From Rouxiella chamberiensis (GTDB lineage: Bacteria > Pseudomonadota > Gammaproteobacteria > Enterobacterales > Enterobacteriaceae): a stretch of DNA of 64,000 nt. Each line of letters starts with the position of its first letter. Positions within the stretch are counted from its first letter, which is position 1. The notes beneath the pieces were generated by a model. The model was not told the DNA's origin. It saw nothing but the letters and a program-made list of their open reading frames with translations, and ran no database searches. The translations under genes and the position numbers were made by a program. Shown here piece after piece: positions 1 to 11,481 of the stretch. The stretch spans positions 1,674,001-1,738,000 of the forward strand of contig NZ_CP114058.1 of NCBI RefSeq assembly GCF_026967475.1, in the 5' to 3' direction.

Positions 1-3000
1 GACTTCCTGCACCTCTTCGCTGGCCTGACGTACTGGCGGCAGTTTATTAAACCACTGCTGCCATTTCTGCTGCACGCTGTCGACCTTCAGCATCTGGGCG
101 CGATCGCGGTGCGGATCAACCGGCAGTTTGTCCATGCGTCTTTCGATAGCCTGAAGATAACGCAGGGTGTCGCCAAGGCGCTTCCAGCCGTTTTGCGTCA
201 CGAAACCGCGATAGACCAGCCCCGACATCTGCGCCTTGATATCGGACAGCGCCAGCGCCATCGTCATGTCAATCCGCCCTTTCAGGCGCTTGTTGATACT
301 AAATACCGCCGTCAGAATCTGCTCGACCTGCGTGGCAATCTCAACAACCGCATCATTAAGGTTGGCTCGCACGTGTTCATGAAGTTTGGCGAAACCTTCC
401 TCTGTCCATGCCGGCCCGCCGAATTCAGCAACAAGCTTGTCGATGCCGCAGGAAATACAGTCATCAATCAAATCCAGCACCTTGCCGTAAGGGTTGAAAT
501 ACAGCCCAAGCTTGGCCTTGTTCGGCAGTTTCTCGTGCAGATATTTGATAGGCGAAGGAATATTCAGCAGCAGCAAGCGGCGTGTGCCGCGCCACATCGC
601 CTGCGACTGTTCCAGTTCGCTGTCAAACAGCTTGATGGCGATGGCGTCTTTTTCGTCGACCAGCGCCGGATACGCCTTGACCTGATACCCGTTGCGCTTT
701 TGCTCATAGCAGTCCGGCAGCGTTCCGAAACTCCAGACGTGCAGATTACTCTGTTCGATTCCATCATCCGCAACCGCCGACAGCGTCTGCTGCACCTGCT
801 CCTTCAACGTCGATTTCAACGCCGTCAGGCTTTTGCCTTCGCGCAGCGTCTTGTTTTTGTCATCAACCACGCGGAAGGTCATGCGCAGATGGTCCGGCAC
901 CTGTGCCAACTGCCAATCTTCACGTGACACCGTCACGCCTGTCATGCGGCGCAATTCGCGCTCCATGGACTCAAGCAGTGGCAACTCGAACGGCGTGGCG
1001 CGCCCGAGGAAGGCATCGGCATAGTTTGGCGCAGGCACAAAGTTGCGGCGCACGGGCTTTGGCAGAGACCTGATTAACGCCATCACCAGTTCGCGACGAA
1101 TGCCCGGAATCTGCCAGTCAAAACCGGTTTCTTCAATCTGGTTGAGCAGCGGCAGCGGAATGTGTACGGTGACGCCGTCGGCTTCCGTACCGGGTTCAAA
1201 CTGATAGGTGACGCGCAGCTTGATGTTGCCCTGATGCCAGAAATTCGGGTAGTCGTGGGCGCTGATTTTACCCGCACCCTCTTTGATAAGCATGCTCTTT
1301 TCAAAGTTCAGACTGTCAGCAGGCTGGGTCTTCCACCAGGTGTCGAAATGCCTGCCTGACACCACCTCATGTCCGATTCGCTGGTCATAAAACTGGAACA
1401 GCGTCTCTTCGTCGACCAGAATATCGCGACGACGTGACTTGTGCTCAAGCTCCTCGACTTCGCTGCGCAGACGCAGGTTTTCACGGAAGAAGGCATGGCG
1501 GGTTTGCCAGTCGCCTTCCACCAGCGCATGGCGGATAAACAGCTCGCGCGAGACCTGCGGATCGATACTGCCGTAGTTGACGCGTCTTGCCATGACAATG
1601 GGCAGGCCAAACAGCGTTACCTTTTCCGTTGCCATCACGGCACCCTGCGCTTTTTCCCAATGCGGCTCGCTGTAGCTGTATTTGACCAGATGTTTAGCCA
1701 GCGGCTCTATCCATTCGGGTTCAATTTTCGCGGCAATACGCCCCCAAAGGCGGCTGGTTTCCACCAATTCGGCGACAATGGCCCATTTCGGCGGTTTCTT
1801 GAATAATCCGGACCCCGGGAAAATCGCAAAGCGGGCATTACGCGCACCGGTAAACTCCTGCTTTTCGACATCTTTCTGCCCGATGTGCGACAGCAGGCCG
1901 GTCAGCAACGCGCAGTGTACGCTGCGATAGTCGGCGGCGGTGCTGTTGATGCGCAGGCCAAGCTCCTTCACAACCTGACGAAGCTGGGTATAGATGTCCT
2001 GCCACTCGCGCACCCGTAAATAATTAAGGAAATCGCTGCGGCACAGCTTGCGAAACTGTGCCGAAGACAGCGCTTTTTGCTGCTCCTGCAAAAAGTCCCA
2101 GAGATTGACAAAGGCCAGGAAATCGGAGTCTTTATCGGCAAAGCGGCGATGTTTCTCGTCGGAAGCCTGCTTTTTGTCCATCGGACGTTCGCGGGGATCC
2201 TGAATCGACAGCGCAGCGGTGATAATCATCACTTCGCGTAGACAGCCGTTTTTCTCGGCTTCCAGCACCATCCGCGCGAGACGCGGGTCAACCGGCAGTT
2301 GCGCCAGACTGCGCCCCTGTGGCGTAAGAGTGTAGCGGCCGCTCTCGGCGTTGTTTAGCGCACCCAGTTCTTCAAGCAGGCGCACGCCGTCCTGAATGTT
2401 GCGTTTGTCCGGCGCTTCCACAAACGGAAACGCCGAGATATCGCCGAGGCCCAACGCCGTCATTTGCAGGATGACGGAGGCCAGATTGGTCCGCAGAATC
2501 TCGGGGTCGGTAAACTCGGGTCGCGAGAGGAAATCCTGCTCCGAATACAGACGGATACAGATACCTTCGGAGACACGTCCGCAGCGGCCCTTACGCTGGT
2601 TGGCCGAGGCTTGCGACACCGGCTCGATGGGCAGGCGCTGCACTTTGGTGCGGAAGCTGTAACGGCTGATACGCGCGGTGCCGGGGTCGATGACATATTT
2701 GATACCGGGTACCGTCAGCGAGGTTTCGGCAACGTTGGTGGCAAGCACGATACGACGGCCCGAATGCGACTGGAACACGCGGTTCTGTTCGCTGTTCGAC
2801 AGGCGGGCGTACAACGGCAGGATTTCTGTATGGGGCAAGTCCAGTCGGTTCAGCGCGTCGGCGGTATCACGGATCTCGCGCTCGCCGCTCATGAAGATAA
2901 GAATATCGCCACGACTTTCGCGGCCGAGTTCATCCACCGCGTCGAAAATCGCCTGCAGCTGATCGCGATCGACGTCGTCGGCATTATCAACTACCGGACG

Positions 3001-3767
3001 ATAGCGCACGTCCACCGGATAGGTTCGGCCAGACACTTCGATAATCGGCGCATTGTTGAAGTGTTTGGAGAAGCGCTGCGGATCGATGGTCGCCGAGGTA
3101 ATGATCACCTTCAGATCCGGGCGTTTCGGCAGCAGCTGGCGCAAATATCCCAGAATGAAATCGATGTTGAGGCTGCGTTCATGCGCCTCATCGATGATCA
3201 GGGTGTCGTACTGCATCAGCATGCGGTCCTGCTGGATCTCGGCCAGCAAAATCCCGTCGGTCATCAGCTTGACTAAAGTGTTGTCACTGACCTGATCGTT
3301 GAAACGAACCTTGTAACCGACGGTATTGCCGAGGCTGGTTTCCAGCTCGTCGGCAATACGATTGGCGACGGTGCGCGCAGCAAGACGACGCGGCTGGGTA
3401 TGGCCAATCAGCCCTTTGATGCCCCTGCCCAGCTCCATGCAGATTTTGGGTATCTGCGTGGTTTTGCCCGAACCGGTTTCCCCGGCCACAATCACGACCT
3501 GATTATCGCGAATTGCTTGATAAATATCGTCTTTTTTCTGGCTAACCGGCAGGTTTTCAGGATAGGTAATGTGAGGGCGAGACGCTTCACGCGCGCCCAC
3601 TTTTAGCAGACCCTGCTGAATTGCCGTTTCCAGCTCTTGAGTCAGCCCTTGCAAAGCCTGCGGATCGTTGATTTTTTCGCGCCCTGCAAACGGCGTTGCA
3701 GACGTTGTCGGTCACGTAGCATCAGCCCGTCAAGTTGTGCTGATAGTGCCGCGAGCGGTGATTTCAC
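1..3767 (-). CDS. hrpA: ATP-dependent RNA helicase HrpA (3' end beyond window)
   Basis: DEAH-box RNA helicase of the HrpA family (E. coli HrpA is about 1300 residues). The reverse strand encodes the Walker A motif GETGSGKTTQ near 3470, the DEAH box (IIDEAHE) near 3190, and the long C-terminal region that reads without interruption where I checked it, for example around 1570-1740. The GTG start at 3767 has an AGGA about nine bases upstream and begins VKSPLAALSAQLDGLMLRD, like known HrpA N-termini. After GAKK, about 35 codons in, the frame breaks: an A6 run (3672-3677) should be A7, after which the conserved frame (INDPQALQGL) resumes. The C-terminus lies off the left edge. The gene is divergent from azoR, as in E. 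coli. Identity is certain; the frameshift is probably a sequencing error. Confidence 0.95.
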
Positions 3768-3871
3768 GTTCGAGATTCCTTGATGGCGGGTAGGCTAAGG
3801 CCTTACCTCAATAAGACTATGTTATCACAAGCGATTAAGGTTGCCGAAATCGACAGGGATTTTATCTGCGG

Positions 3872-3930
3872 CCGGTCAGTGATTCGGGTGAGTCCCGACG
3901 AGCTGACACCGGTCAGTGATTCGGGTGAGT
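3872..3930. repeat. Two-copy 22-bp direct repeat in the hrpA-azoR intergenic region
   Basis: The same 22-base word occurs at 3872-3893 and 3909-3930, a 37-base period, with core GATTCGGGTGAGT. The second copy runs on into GAAGGAAGCCAACG. From memory, related GGGTGAG..GAAGCCAACG words are scattered between genes of Serratia, Rahnella and Yersinia, so this may be a local duplication inside a dispersed intergenic repeat. The rest of 3768-4107 contains the promoters of the two divergent genes but no clear operator. Confidence 0.6.
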
Positions 3931-4107
3931 GAAGGAAGCCAACGATGCTACGGCGTCAATGGCGAAGGCTAAAAAGGTTGTTCAAATTTTTTGGATGTAC
4001 AACTCGAAATATTGCACTATCACTCATCAACATTTATCTCTACAGTATTCAACATTCGCGGGACAGCCTTGTCCCTGTTTGATCCCCAATCTGTGAAGGA
4101 ATGACTA

Positions 4108-4726
<619 letters not shown>

Positions 4727-4801
4727 CCTGTTGTAATAACGTTGTTATCGGCTAACTCTCTTTAGAATCGTCGTGTGTACCGGTAATAAAGTGTAAAGCT
4801 T

Positions 4802-4828
4802 GCGCGCTCACTGTAGCGCGCTTTTTTT
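4802..4828 (+). terminator. Intrinsic terminator after azoR
   Basis: A GCGCGC stem at 4802-4807 pairs with GCGCGC at 4816-4821 across an eight-base loop and is followed by seven T. It lies about 75 bases past the azoR stop and ends just before the convergent ydbL stop. Confidence 0.85.
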
Positions 4829-4830
4829 GC

Positions 4831-5169
4831 CTATTTTTGCAGCCACTGACCATTGATACCGCGTACAAACTCTCCGGCTGCGGCGCGAGCCACCAGTTTT
4901 TGTCCGGCAAGCTTCGCCACGTCATCGGTACTGACCTGATTGCTTTTCGCCACCTGCCGATACTGCTGTTCACGTCCCTGATTGATACGTTTGACCAGCG
5001 CCTGCGTTTCGTCATCCGATTTAACTGGCGCCAGATAACCGGTCAGCGTCTCGCCTACTCGCCCCTGCTGCTTGGCCTCTTCGAGCGTCAACGCCAGTGC
5101 CGACCCGCAAAAAAGCCAGCCGCAAAGCAGCATTGCGAGCCAACGTCCTCTGGTTTTGATGAGATTCAT
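4831..5169 (-). CDS. ydbL: YdbL, DUF1318 periplasmic protein
   Basis: A 112-residue YdbL homologue. A Sec signal peptide (hydrophobic residues about 10-24, cleavage after SALA) precedes a helical DUF1318 domain with the recognisable TLEEAKQQGRVGETLTGYL start and the VSTDDVAKLAGQKLVARA segment. In E. coli YdbL is periplasmic and assists YdbH and YnbE, which form an inner-to-outer-membrane bridge. It is the last gene of ydbH-ynbE-ydbL, with ten bases between ynbE and its ATG. Its stop is almost on the azoR terminator, so transcription converges there. Confidence 0.93.
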   Translation of the reverse strand: MNLIKTRGRWLAMLLCGWLFCGSALALTLEEAKQQGRVGETLTGYLAPVKSDDETQALVKRINQGREQQYRQVAKSNQVSTDDVAKLAGQKLVARAAAGEFVRGINGQWLQK

Positions 5170-5179
5170 GGTCCGCTCC

Positions 5180-5389
5180 CTAAAACAGATCGCTGTTGTT
5201 TTTCAGCAGATTTTCGACATCTTTATCCACCTTGATATGAATTTCATGCTCTATTTTGACATTCATGTTGATGGTGATAGGTGCCGTGGGCGTGGCTATC
5301 TCAATGCGCGGCACGCAGCCTTCAAGCAGCAGCGCCACTGCCGCCAGACAGAGCGCGTTCATCGTGATACAGGCCGTTCTCGACTTCAT
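5180..5389 (-). CDS. ynbE: YnbE outer-membrane lipoprotein
   Basis: A 69-residue lipoprotein. The signal sequence ends in LLLEGC, where Cys25 is the predicted lipidation site, and is followed by a short beta-strand peptide (VPRIEIATPTAPITINMNVKI) typical of YnbE. YnbE is thought to extend the beta-sheet groove of YdbH at the outer membrane for phospholipid transport. The start overlaps the ydbH stop by four bases, indicating translational coupling, and ydbL follows immediately. Confidence 0.93.
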   Translation of the reverse strand: MKSRTACITMNALCLAAVALLLEGCVPRIEIATPTAPITINMNVKIEHEIHIKVDKDVENLLKNNSDLF

Positions 5390-8072
5390 TTATCCTTCCT
5401 CAATGCATTATCCTTGCCGACCGCCGTCTGCTGGGGTGCAGAAAGCTGTTGTTGCAGCCATTCCTGCAGGCTGTCGCCGAAGCGTAGACTGCGCCACAGC
5501 TGGTAAACATTTTCCTGATGGGTGTAATTTAGCCGAATTTCCCGTTTTTGATTTTGGGTATTGTTAACCCCGTTGATTTCCGCCGCCATCGTTAATTCAC
5601 CCAGGTTATCGAGGCTGACCTTGGCATAGGAGCGGTGAATTTCAAGATACTGCAAAAGCTGGATAACCAGCCGGTTGGCGACATTGCCGCCGCCCATCGC
5701 CGCAGCAAAATCAGGGTCCAGCCGCAGCGTCAGGCCACCGTCATTGGCTATCCAGCCCTCGTGGATTAGCCATTTCGGGTTATCGACAAACAGCGGCAAC
5801 TCTCCGTTGACCAAGCCAGACATGGTCATCTGCTTGGGTTTCAGGGCCGTAAACAGCGCACTCAGACTGATTTTTTGCAGCTTGAGCACCGCCGCGTCGT
5901 GCTGGGGCAGGCGCAGCGCCGAAAGACTGATGTGACCCATCAAGGCATCCATACCGACATTGGTCAGTCGTAGCGGCGATTTTTCGCTCCAGGGATAGCT
6001 GCCCTGCAATTCGGCGGTGATGTTTTGCATCGGAAACAGGTTATTCAACTCGCCAATGCGCAACGAGACGGGAGAACCGGGTGCCAAACTGCCATACGCT
6101 GTCTTTCAGGCGATAGGTCAGAGAGAAGTCCAGCCCGTCGAGATCGCCGTCTTTGAGCCACAGACTGCCGCCTTTCACCACCCAGTGGCCGCCCGCCATA
6201 AAGCCCTGCCCGCGTGCCGCCGAGAAGGCCGACTGGGCATAGAATTCACCGCCGCGCAGCTTGATATCAAGATCGGGAGAAAGCAGGCTCTGAAACGCCG
6301 TCAGATCCTGTTTCGGCCACCAGCCCTGACCCCGCAGACGTTCACCGTCCCAGCGACCCGAGAGACGAATCGGGCCGATGGGCAGAGCTTCAAGCTGACC
6401 GCCGAGATTGATGTGCATAGGGTCCGCGCCCCTGAACGCCAGAGTCAGCGTCGTGGGCGGCAGATAGCCGTTGTTCTCGAGAGCGATTTTTTCGCCACCA
6501 ATTTTAGCTCGCCCCTGAAATCAGGCGTGGATGCCGGTTCCGTATCCGCATAGCTCGCAGGCACGGGGCGCTGCCATTCAAGCGGTTTTACCAGGGTCAA
6601 TCTTGGCGCATCGACGCTGACCAGCCCGTATTGCAGGCGGTCAAATCCGGCGGAGAGCCGGGTTAATGAAAGCTTTGCATCCTGCCAGTGACCTTTTCCG
6701 GCTACGTCCCATTTTCCGCCGAGCGGCGGCAGATTGCCGTTGCCCCAATAGTTGAAATTCCAGTTGCCCCGATCGGGCCAGAAATCCTGCGATTTACCGT
6801 TGAGATGCACATCGAATGCGCCCCAGTAGTTGTCTTCGCCGCGCACAATCGCCTGAAGCGGTCCGCTGACTCCTTTTGCACTGACCTTGACACCGGCCAG
6901 CGGCCAGCGGGCATCGCGCAGCGTCAACGTCGGCGACGGCCGACCCCACGCGCGAAGCAAGGCACCGCTGTGCAGGGCGATTTCAGGATTCAGCACCGAG
7001 CCGGTCAATGTGGCCGGAAACGAGGCGCTCAACGACATTTTCGGCAGATTCGCCTGCCCCGTGAGCTGGAAGGGAATATCGCTGTCGAGCAGACCTATCT
7101 TGCCCGGCCCCAAGGACAATACGGCGTTGGCTTTGCCGTTGTGTCCCTGTGTCAGCACATTTAAGCGGCCGGTCAGCATCGTCTGATTAAAGCTGCTGTT
7201 CCAGTTGTCCAGCGTCAGACTAATGCCGCCCGAAAGCGGTTGGGTGGCGTAAGGCCAGCGCCACTGTCCGCCGACAATCTGAAGCGTTTTATCGCCGAGG
7301 TGCCACGGCAGGCTCATCAGCGGCTGCGTCTGCCCTTTTTCCGCCAGCGTCAATTCGCCCTGCTGTTGCTGCCAGCGAAGTAAGATATCCAGCGGATTCG
7401 GCACCGCCGCGCTGCGCATCTCTCCGTGTATCTCGCCACTTTGCGGAAGCGTGTTCAGTGCGGCGGGCAGCACGAGCCTGCCGGTCAGGGCAATGGGTTC
7501 GTTTCCGCCCGGCGGCGTCAGCGTCAGGCTTTGAATCACAAGCTGCTGCTGCGGGTCAAGGCTGGCTTTAAAGCTCAGCGCCTCGCCCCGGTAATCGAGA
7601 GTCGGCTTTTCGCCTTGATTCTCAAGGGTAAATGCACCGGCATACTGCTGATAAGGCGTGATGGCAAGATTGCCGATGTGAACTCGGCCAGCGGGGAGCG
7701 TCTTCTGGATCTCGGGCAGAGACAGCGCTGTGCTGTCGCCCTGCGAGGCAGGCAGTTTGGCGAGGCAGGCGGTGTCGAGGTCGAGCTGGTCCATTTGCAG
7801 ATCCCAGCCGGTGACGCCGTGCGCCAGTCGAACGTTTTTGGCCGTGGCCAGCAGGCAATCCTGCGCCTGATAGCGGACCTCGGGCAAGTGCCATGCGCCC
7901 TGCGACCAGACCGGCGTTGAGGAAATGCGTAATTCGGTGCCCTGCGGCAGCCAATGCCCGGCCAGCGGCGAGAGCCACTGCGGCAGAGTTCGCCAGAGAA
8001 TAGCGAGGGCCAGCAGAAGCACGAGCGCCGACACCAACAGGATCACGCCGAGTTTTTTAGTCCTTTCCTCAT
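5386..8072 (-). CDS. ydbH: YdbH, AsmA-like intermembrane phospholipid transport protein (three indels)
   Basis: Large AsmA-like protein, one of the three (with TamB and YhdP) proposed to carry phospholipids across the envelope. It has one N-terminal transmembrane helix (about residues 8-28) and a long beta-rich repeat region ending in the conserved YTHQENVYQLWRSLRFGDSLQEW. Three indels split it: an A6 that should be A7 at 6487-6492 (VAKK then IALENNGYLPP), an extra base at 6075-6076 (WQFGT then RSPVSLRIGEL), and probably an A6 for A7 at 8053-8058. With the last repaired, the ATG at 8072 has a good AGGA seven bases upstream and gives MRKGLKKLGVILLVSAL, a normal membrane anchor. Without it the start would be the GTG at 8046. 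Repaired length is about 895 residues, close to E. coli YdbH. It heads the ydbH-ynbE-ydbL operon. Confidence 0.9.
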
Positions 8073-8232
8073 GAATTATCCTGATATTTTCTTAACTTCT
8101 GCACGATATCATAAAAAGCGGTGTTACATCCTCTTACCCTTTGTTTCGGGCAGGCCACAGTGCTAGTTTTAACGGGAAGACCTGGTCACGCATCAGCGTT
8201 TAACGGAATCACAACCTGTCGGAGTACACCGC

Positions 8233-9225
8233 ATGAAACTCGCCGTCTATGGCACCAAGAATTACGATCGCAAATACTTTGAGCTGGTCAATCAGCGCTA
8301 CGGTTTTGAATTGGTATTTTTTGATTTTATGCTGAGTCAACCTACGGCAAAAACGGCCGCAGGCTGTGACGCGGTGTGTATCTTTGTCAATGATGACGGC
8401 AGTCGCGAGGTGCTGGCAGAATTGGCGGCCGTGGGAGTCAAGACGCTGGCGTTGCGCTGTGCCGGATTCAACAACGTCGACCTTGAGGCGGCCAAGGAGC
8501 TGGGCATCGATGTGGTGCGGGTGCCGGCCTACTCTCCCGAGGCGGTAGCCGAACACGCGGTTGGATTGATGCTGTGTCTGAACCGGCATATTCACCGTGC
8601 CTATCAACGCACGCGTGAAGCCAATTTCTCGCTCGAAGGATTGACCGGTTTCAATATGTACCAACGCACCGCCGGTATCATCGGCACGGGCAAGATTGGC
8701 GTCGCCGCATTACGGATACTTAAAGGATTCGGCATGCGACTGCTGGCCTTTGACCCTTATCCCAACCCGCTGGCGCTGGAAATCGGCGTCGAGTATGTTG
8801 ACCTGGCTACGCTTTATGCACAGTCAGACATCATTTCGCTGCACTGTCCTCTCACCGCCGACAACCATCATTTACTCAATGCAGAATCGTTTAGCCAGAT
8901 GAAAGACGGCGTGATGATTATCAACACCAGCCGCGGCGCGCTACTCGACGCCAGTGCGGCCATCGAGGCACTGAAACAGCAAAAGATTGGCGCACTGGGC
9001 ATGGACGTCTATGAAAACGAGCGCGACCTGTTTTTTGAAGATAAATCGAATGAAGTGGTGCTGGACGACGTATTCCGTCGCCTGTCATCCTGCCATAACG
9101 TGCTGTTCACCGGTCATCAGGCGTTCTTGACCAGCGAGGCGCTGATCAGTATTTCGGAAACTACGCTCGACAATCTGGCGCAGATTTCGAAAGGCGAACA
9201 TTGCGCCAATCAGGTCACGGCGTAA
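8233..9225 (+). CDS. ldhA: Fermentative D-lactate dehydrogenase
   Basis: NAD-dependent D-lactate dehydrogenase of 330 residues, reducing pyruvate to D-lactate in mixed-acid fermentation. It has the D-2-hydroxyacid dehydrogenase layout: an N-terminal substrate domain with RCAGFNNVDL (about 76-85), a Rossmann core with GTGKIG (about 152-157), the catalytic Arg in INTSRGALLD (about 235), Glu in YENERDLF (about 264) and His in FTGHQAFLT (about 296). The ATG follows CGGAG at an eight-base spacing. It is divergent from ydbH across 160 bases, the same neighbourhood as in E. coli. Intact. Confidence 0.97.
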   Translation: MKLAVYGTKNYDRKYFELVNQRYGFELVFFDFMLSQPTAKTAAGCDAVCIFVNDDGSREVLAELAAVGVKTLALRCAGFNNVDLEAAKELGIDVVRVPAYSPEAVAEHAVGLMLCLNRHIHRAYQRTREANFSLEGLTGFNMYQRTAGIIGTGKIGVAALRILKGFGMRLLAFDPYPNPLALEIGVEYVDLATLYAQSDIISLHCPLTADNHHLLNAESFSQMKDGVMIINTSRGALLDASAAIEALKQQKIGALGMDVYENERDLFFEDKSNEVVLDDVFRRLSSCHNVLFTGHQAFLTSEALISISETTLDNLAQISKGEHCANQVTA

Positions 9226-9305
9226 CCGGCTCTCGAGGTGCAGCTTCTGGAAGGATCCCTTCGCGTCGGGGCAGACACCACACTCAGGCCTACCAGGTGC
9301 GAATC

Positions 9306-9581
9306 TCAGGAGCAGATGCCACTCAACACCGCATTTTCGGCACAGCGGCGTCCGTTGGACATCTGACACATGCCGACGGAGGTTCCGTCTAGTTGACGCG
9401 AGAGCTGAAGGCTGCCGCCTGCCAGAGAACAGGCCGCGGCGGCCGGGCTGTTATTCAGGTTACGGTGGGCAATATTGAAGCTGTTACCCTGCTGAGGAAC
9501 TTCTGCGGTTTCTCTACTGCTGCTGCATGCTGCAAGCACCAATGTGGCACCCGCAAGTAGAACGCGTAACGCTGTTTTCAT
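9306..9581 (-). CDS. Small DUF333-type lipoprotein
   Basis: A 91-residue predicted lipoprotein: the signal sequence ends in LVLAAC, with Cys19 as lipid site. The C-terminal half shows the DUF333 cysteine pattern (AACSLAGGSLQLS, then VGMCQMSNGRRCAENAV, then GIC), found in YoaF-like proteins often labelled putative hemolysin. Residues 20-40 form a low-complexity Ser/Glu/Gln linker. It converges with ldhA, 80 bases away. The real function of DUF333 proteins is unknown to me. Confidence 0.8.
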   Translation of the reverse strand: MKTALRVLLAGATLVLAACSSSRETAEVPQQGNSFNIAHRNLNNSPAAAACSLAGGSLQLSRQLDGTSVGMCQMSNGRRCAENAVLSGICS

Positions 9582-9823
9582 CTACCCAGCTCCCGGATGA
9601 TTGTTTGGATAATTTTAACGAAAGCCATCATAGCCGAGCTTTTCTGCTGACGTCGACCCCTGTTCGGAAGTAAATAGCCTGTTTTCTTAAATTATTTATA
9701 TTCAGACACGGACTATTTCTGATTGTTATTTATTCCGCTCATACAGCTTAGGTTTATTACCCGCTTTTCTTGTTAAATTTAGGATAAAGCAGAGAGCAGA
9801 GGGAAAGCGTAATGTCACGCCCC

Positions 9824-11159
9824 TCACTGTGGCAGCGACAACAGCCACGTCTCTCTCTGCGCGTCAATTATCGCGCCGCGTCGTGGATCTTTGCCCGCTT
9901 TTTCTGTTGACCCAAGCGTAAAGGAAGCGCGGTCAATCTGCTGGCGATAACGCGAAGTATGCAGGGCGTTATCGGCCGAGGATAAGAGCGGGATCAATCG
10001 CACCCCAATTCGGTCCAGACTTTTATAGGGCCAAGGGTGCGTGTCATCGGTGTACGGAGCCATAAAGTCCAGCGCAGCGACTATCCCGCTGCCATTGGCG
10101 GTTTTATAGTGCCATAAATCCAGGTGCTGATTCTCGGCAAGCCTGGCCAGAAGCGTCACCGCCTGTAGATTGAAATAGCTGTAATGAAACGAACGGGTTC
10201 GAGCCAACTCCAGCGGTTGCGCACCGTCGGGCGTGAGTTGCTCCGAAAGCTTGCCTTGCGTTAATGCCACCATCTGGTTCGACGATGTCGGGCTTTCGCA
10301 GATACCACGCAATTCCGGCAACCTGCGTGGCATACCAGTTACCATGATTATTAAGGGCACGACTTTCTTTAAGCGCCAGCGGGCTTGTCTGCAACCAGTG
10401 CAGATACGCCTGCAACCACTGGCGCATCGCGCTGGCGTCGTGTTGACGCCACGCAGGATTGCCCTGCAACAGCACCAAAGCATCGATAATGCGTGTCGAA
10501 AAATAGCGTCCATCCAGCACGCCCGAATTTCTGCCTGCGGCCCTTCCCGGCACGCCCTGCGCATAATTCAGATTCGGGTTCATTCGCGTGGCGGGCGCGA
10601 TAAACCATACCCGAAGCATCTGGGCGGCCTTGTCTGCATAGCGCTGCTGCCCCGAAAAATACCAGGCAAGCGTCAGTTCCTGAACCCGTGCGGTAAAACT
10701 CGCCAATCGTACCCCGTCACTCTGGTTATTTTTACTCGCCGGATTGATTTTGCCGTCACGCCGTACCCAGGGAAGCCCTTGCGATGAAGCCGAATCCGGC
10801 CACCAATAGGCACTTAAGCTGAGGTAATCGTGTTTCGAACCGCTTGGCGGGGTCATGCCTTTCTCGGTGACAGTTAAATCCGGTTGCTGAAGTGCGCGAT
10901 CGGCGGCCACAAGCAGTAATCGATAGGCTTCACGCGTCTCTGCGGCGGCATGTCCATGCTGGAGTTGCCGCTTGACGCGTGACAGGTCAGCAGGTTTAAG
11001 AAATGCCAGTTCAGGCGGTGTTTCGGCGGCAAATACCCGGCTTGAAAACAGGATAATGAGAAACATCAGCGTGGCACATAATATGTCGCCAAACTGCGGC
11101 GTGCTCTGCCGCCATCGCCATAGTGAGGCCGTGAAGAAAGACCTGCTTAAGCTGAACAT
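9824..11159 (-). CDS. Alginate-lyase-family periplasmic protein (one-base frameshift)
   Basis: Resembles the alginate lyase superfamily (PF05426, PL5-like (alpha/alpha) barrel). Visible family signatures are the YLSLSAYWWPDS segment (about 120), the NPNLNYAQ segment (about 200) and the catalytic-type NNHGNWYATQVAG (about 275). The N-terminus contains a hydrophobic stretch ending SSRVFAAETPPEL, suggesting export; the ATG at 11159 gives a long leader and an alternative ATG at 11066 a very short one. An extra C opposite 10276-10277 breaks the frame after KPDIVE; removing it joins to QMVALTQGKL and the rest (ANGSGIVAALDFMAPYTDD). Repaired length about 444. No polysaccharide-synthesis gene is adjacent, so the substrate is unknown. 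Confidence 0.72.
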
Positions 11160-11422
11160 GGATTTTTACGCCCCGCGATCGAAAATAAAAACCTGCGCCT
11201 GGCTTGAAGAACTTCTCGCCAAGTTTATGTGTTTTCAAATTTGTGTTCCCTTGAGGGTAGCCTGCGAGCAAATGTCTCGCCATAAGGATGTGTCTTGAGA
11301 AGATACTGCGTCACCTGATACCAGATTCAAAGGCAAGCTGGGTCGATACCCAGAAACGGCAATGGAATTAGAATAAATTCGCGTGGAGAGGCGTTATTTG
11401 CAGACGAGGCAAGGCGATTCAT

Positions 11423-11452
11423 CATGGCTAATAAAATACTTTATTAGCCATG
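11423..11452. other. 13-bp inverted repeat downstream of the unknown gene
   Basis: CATGGCTAATAAA at 11423-11435 is mirrored by TTTATTAGCCATG at 11440-11452 with a four-base loop. It sits 30 bases past the stop of the reverse-strand gene at 11482 and may act as its terminator or protect the 3' end, though no T-run follows. The rest of 11160-11481 shows no gene I can support. Confidence 0.5.
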
Positions 11453-11481
11453 TGTCCACGAGGAAGGTCAATATAGTCAAC

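Noticed and set aside
109..927. Long plus-strand frame opposite hrpA (272 codons)
   Set aside because: It lies antisense to conserved helicase sequence, has no ribosome-binding site and reads as the complement of a GC-rich gene.
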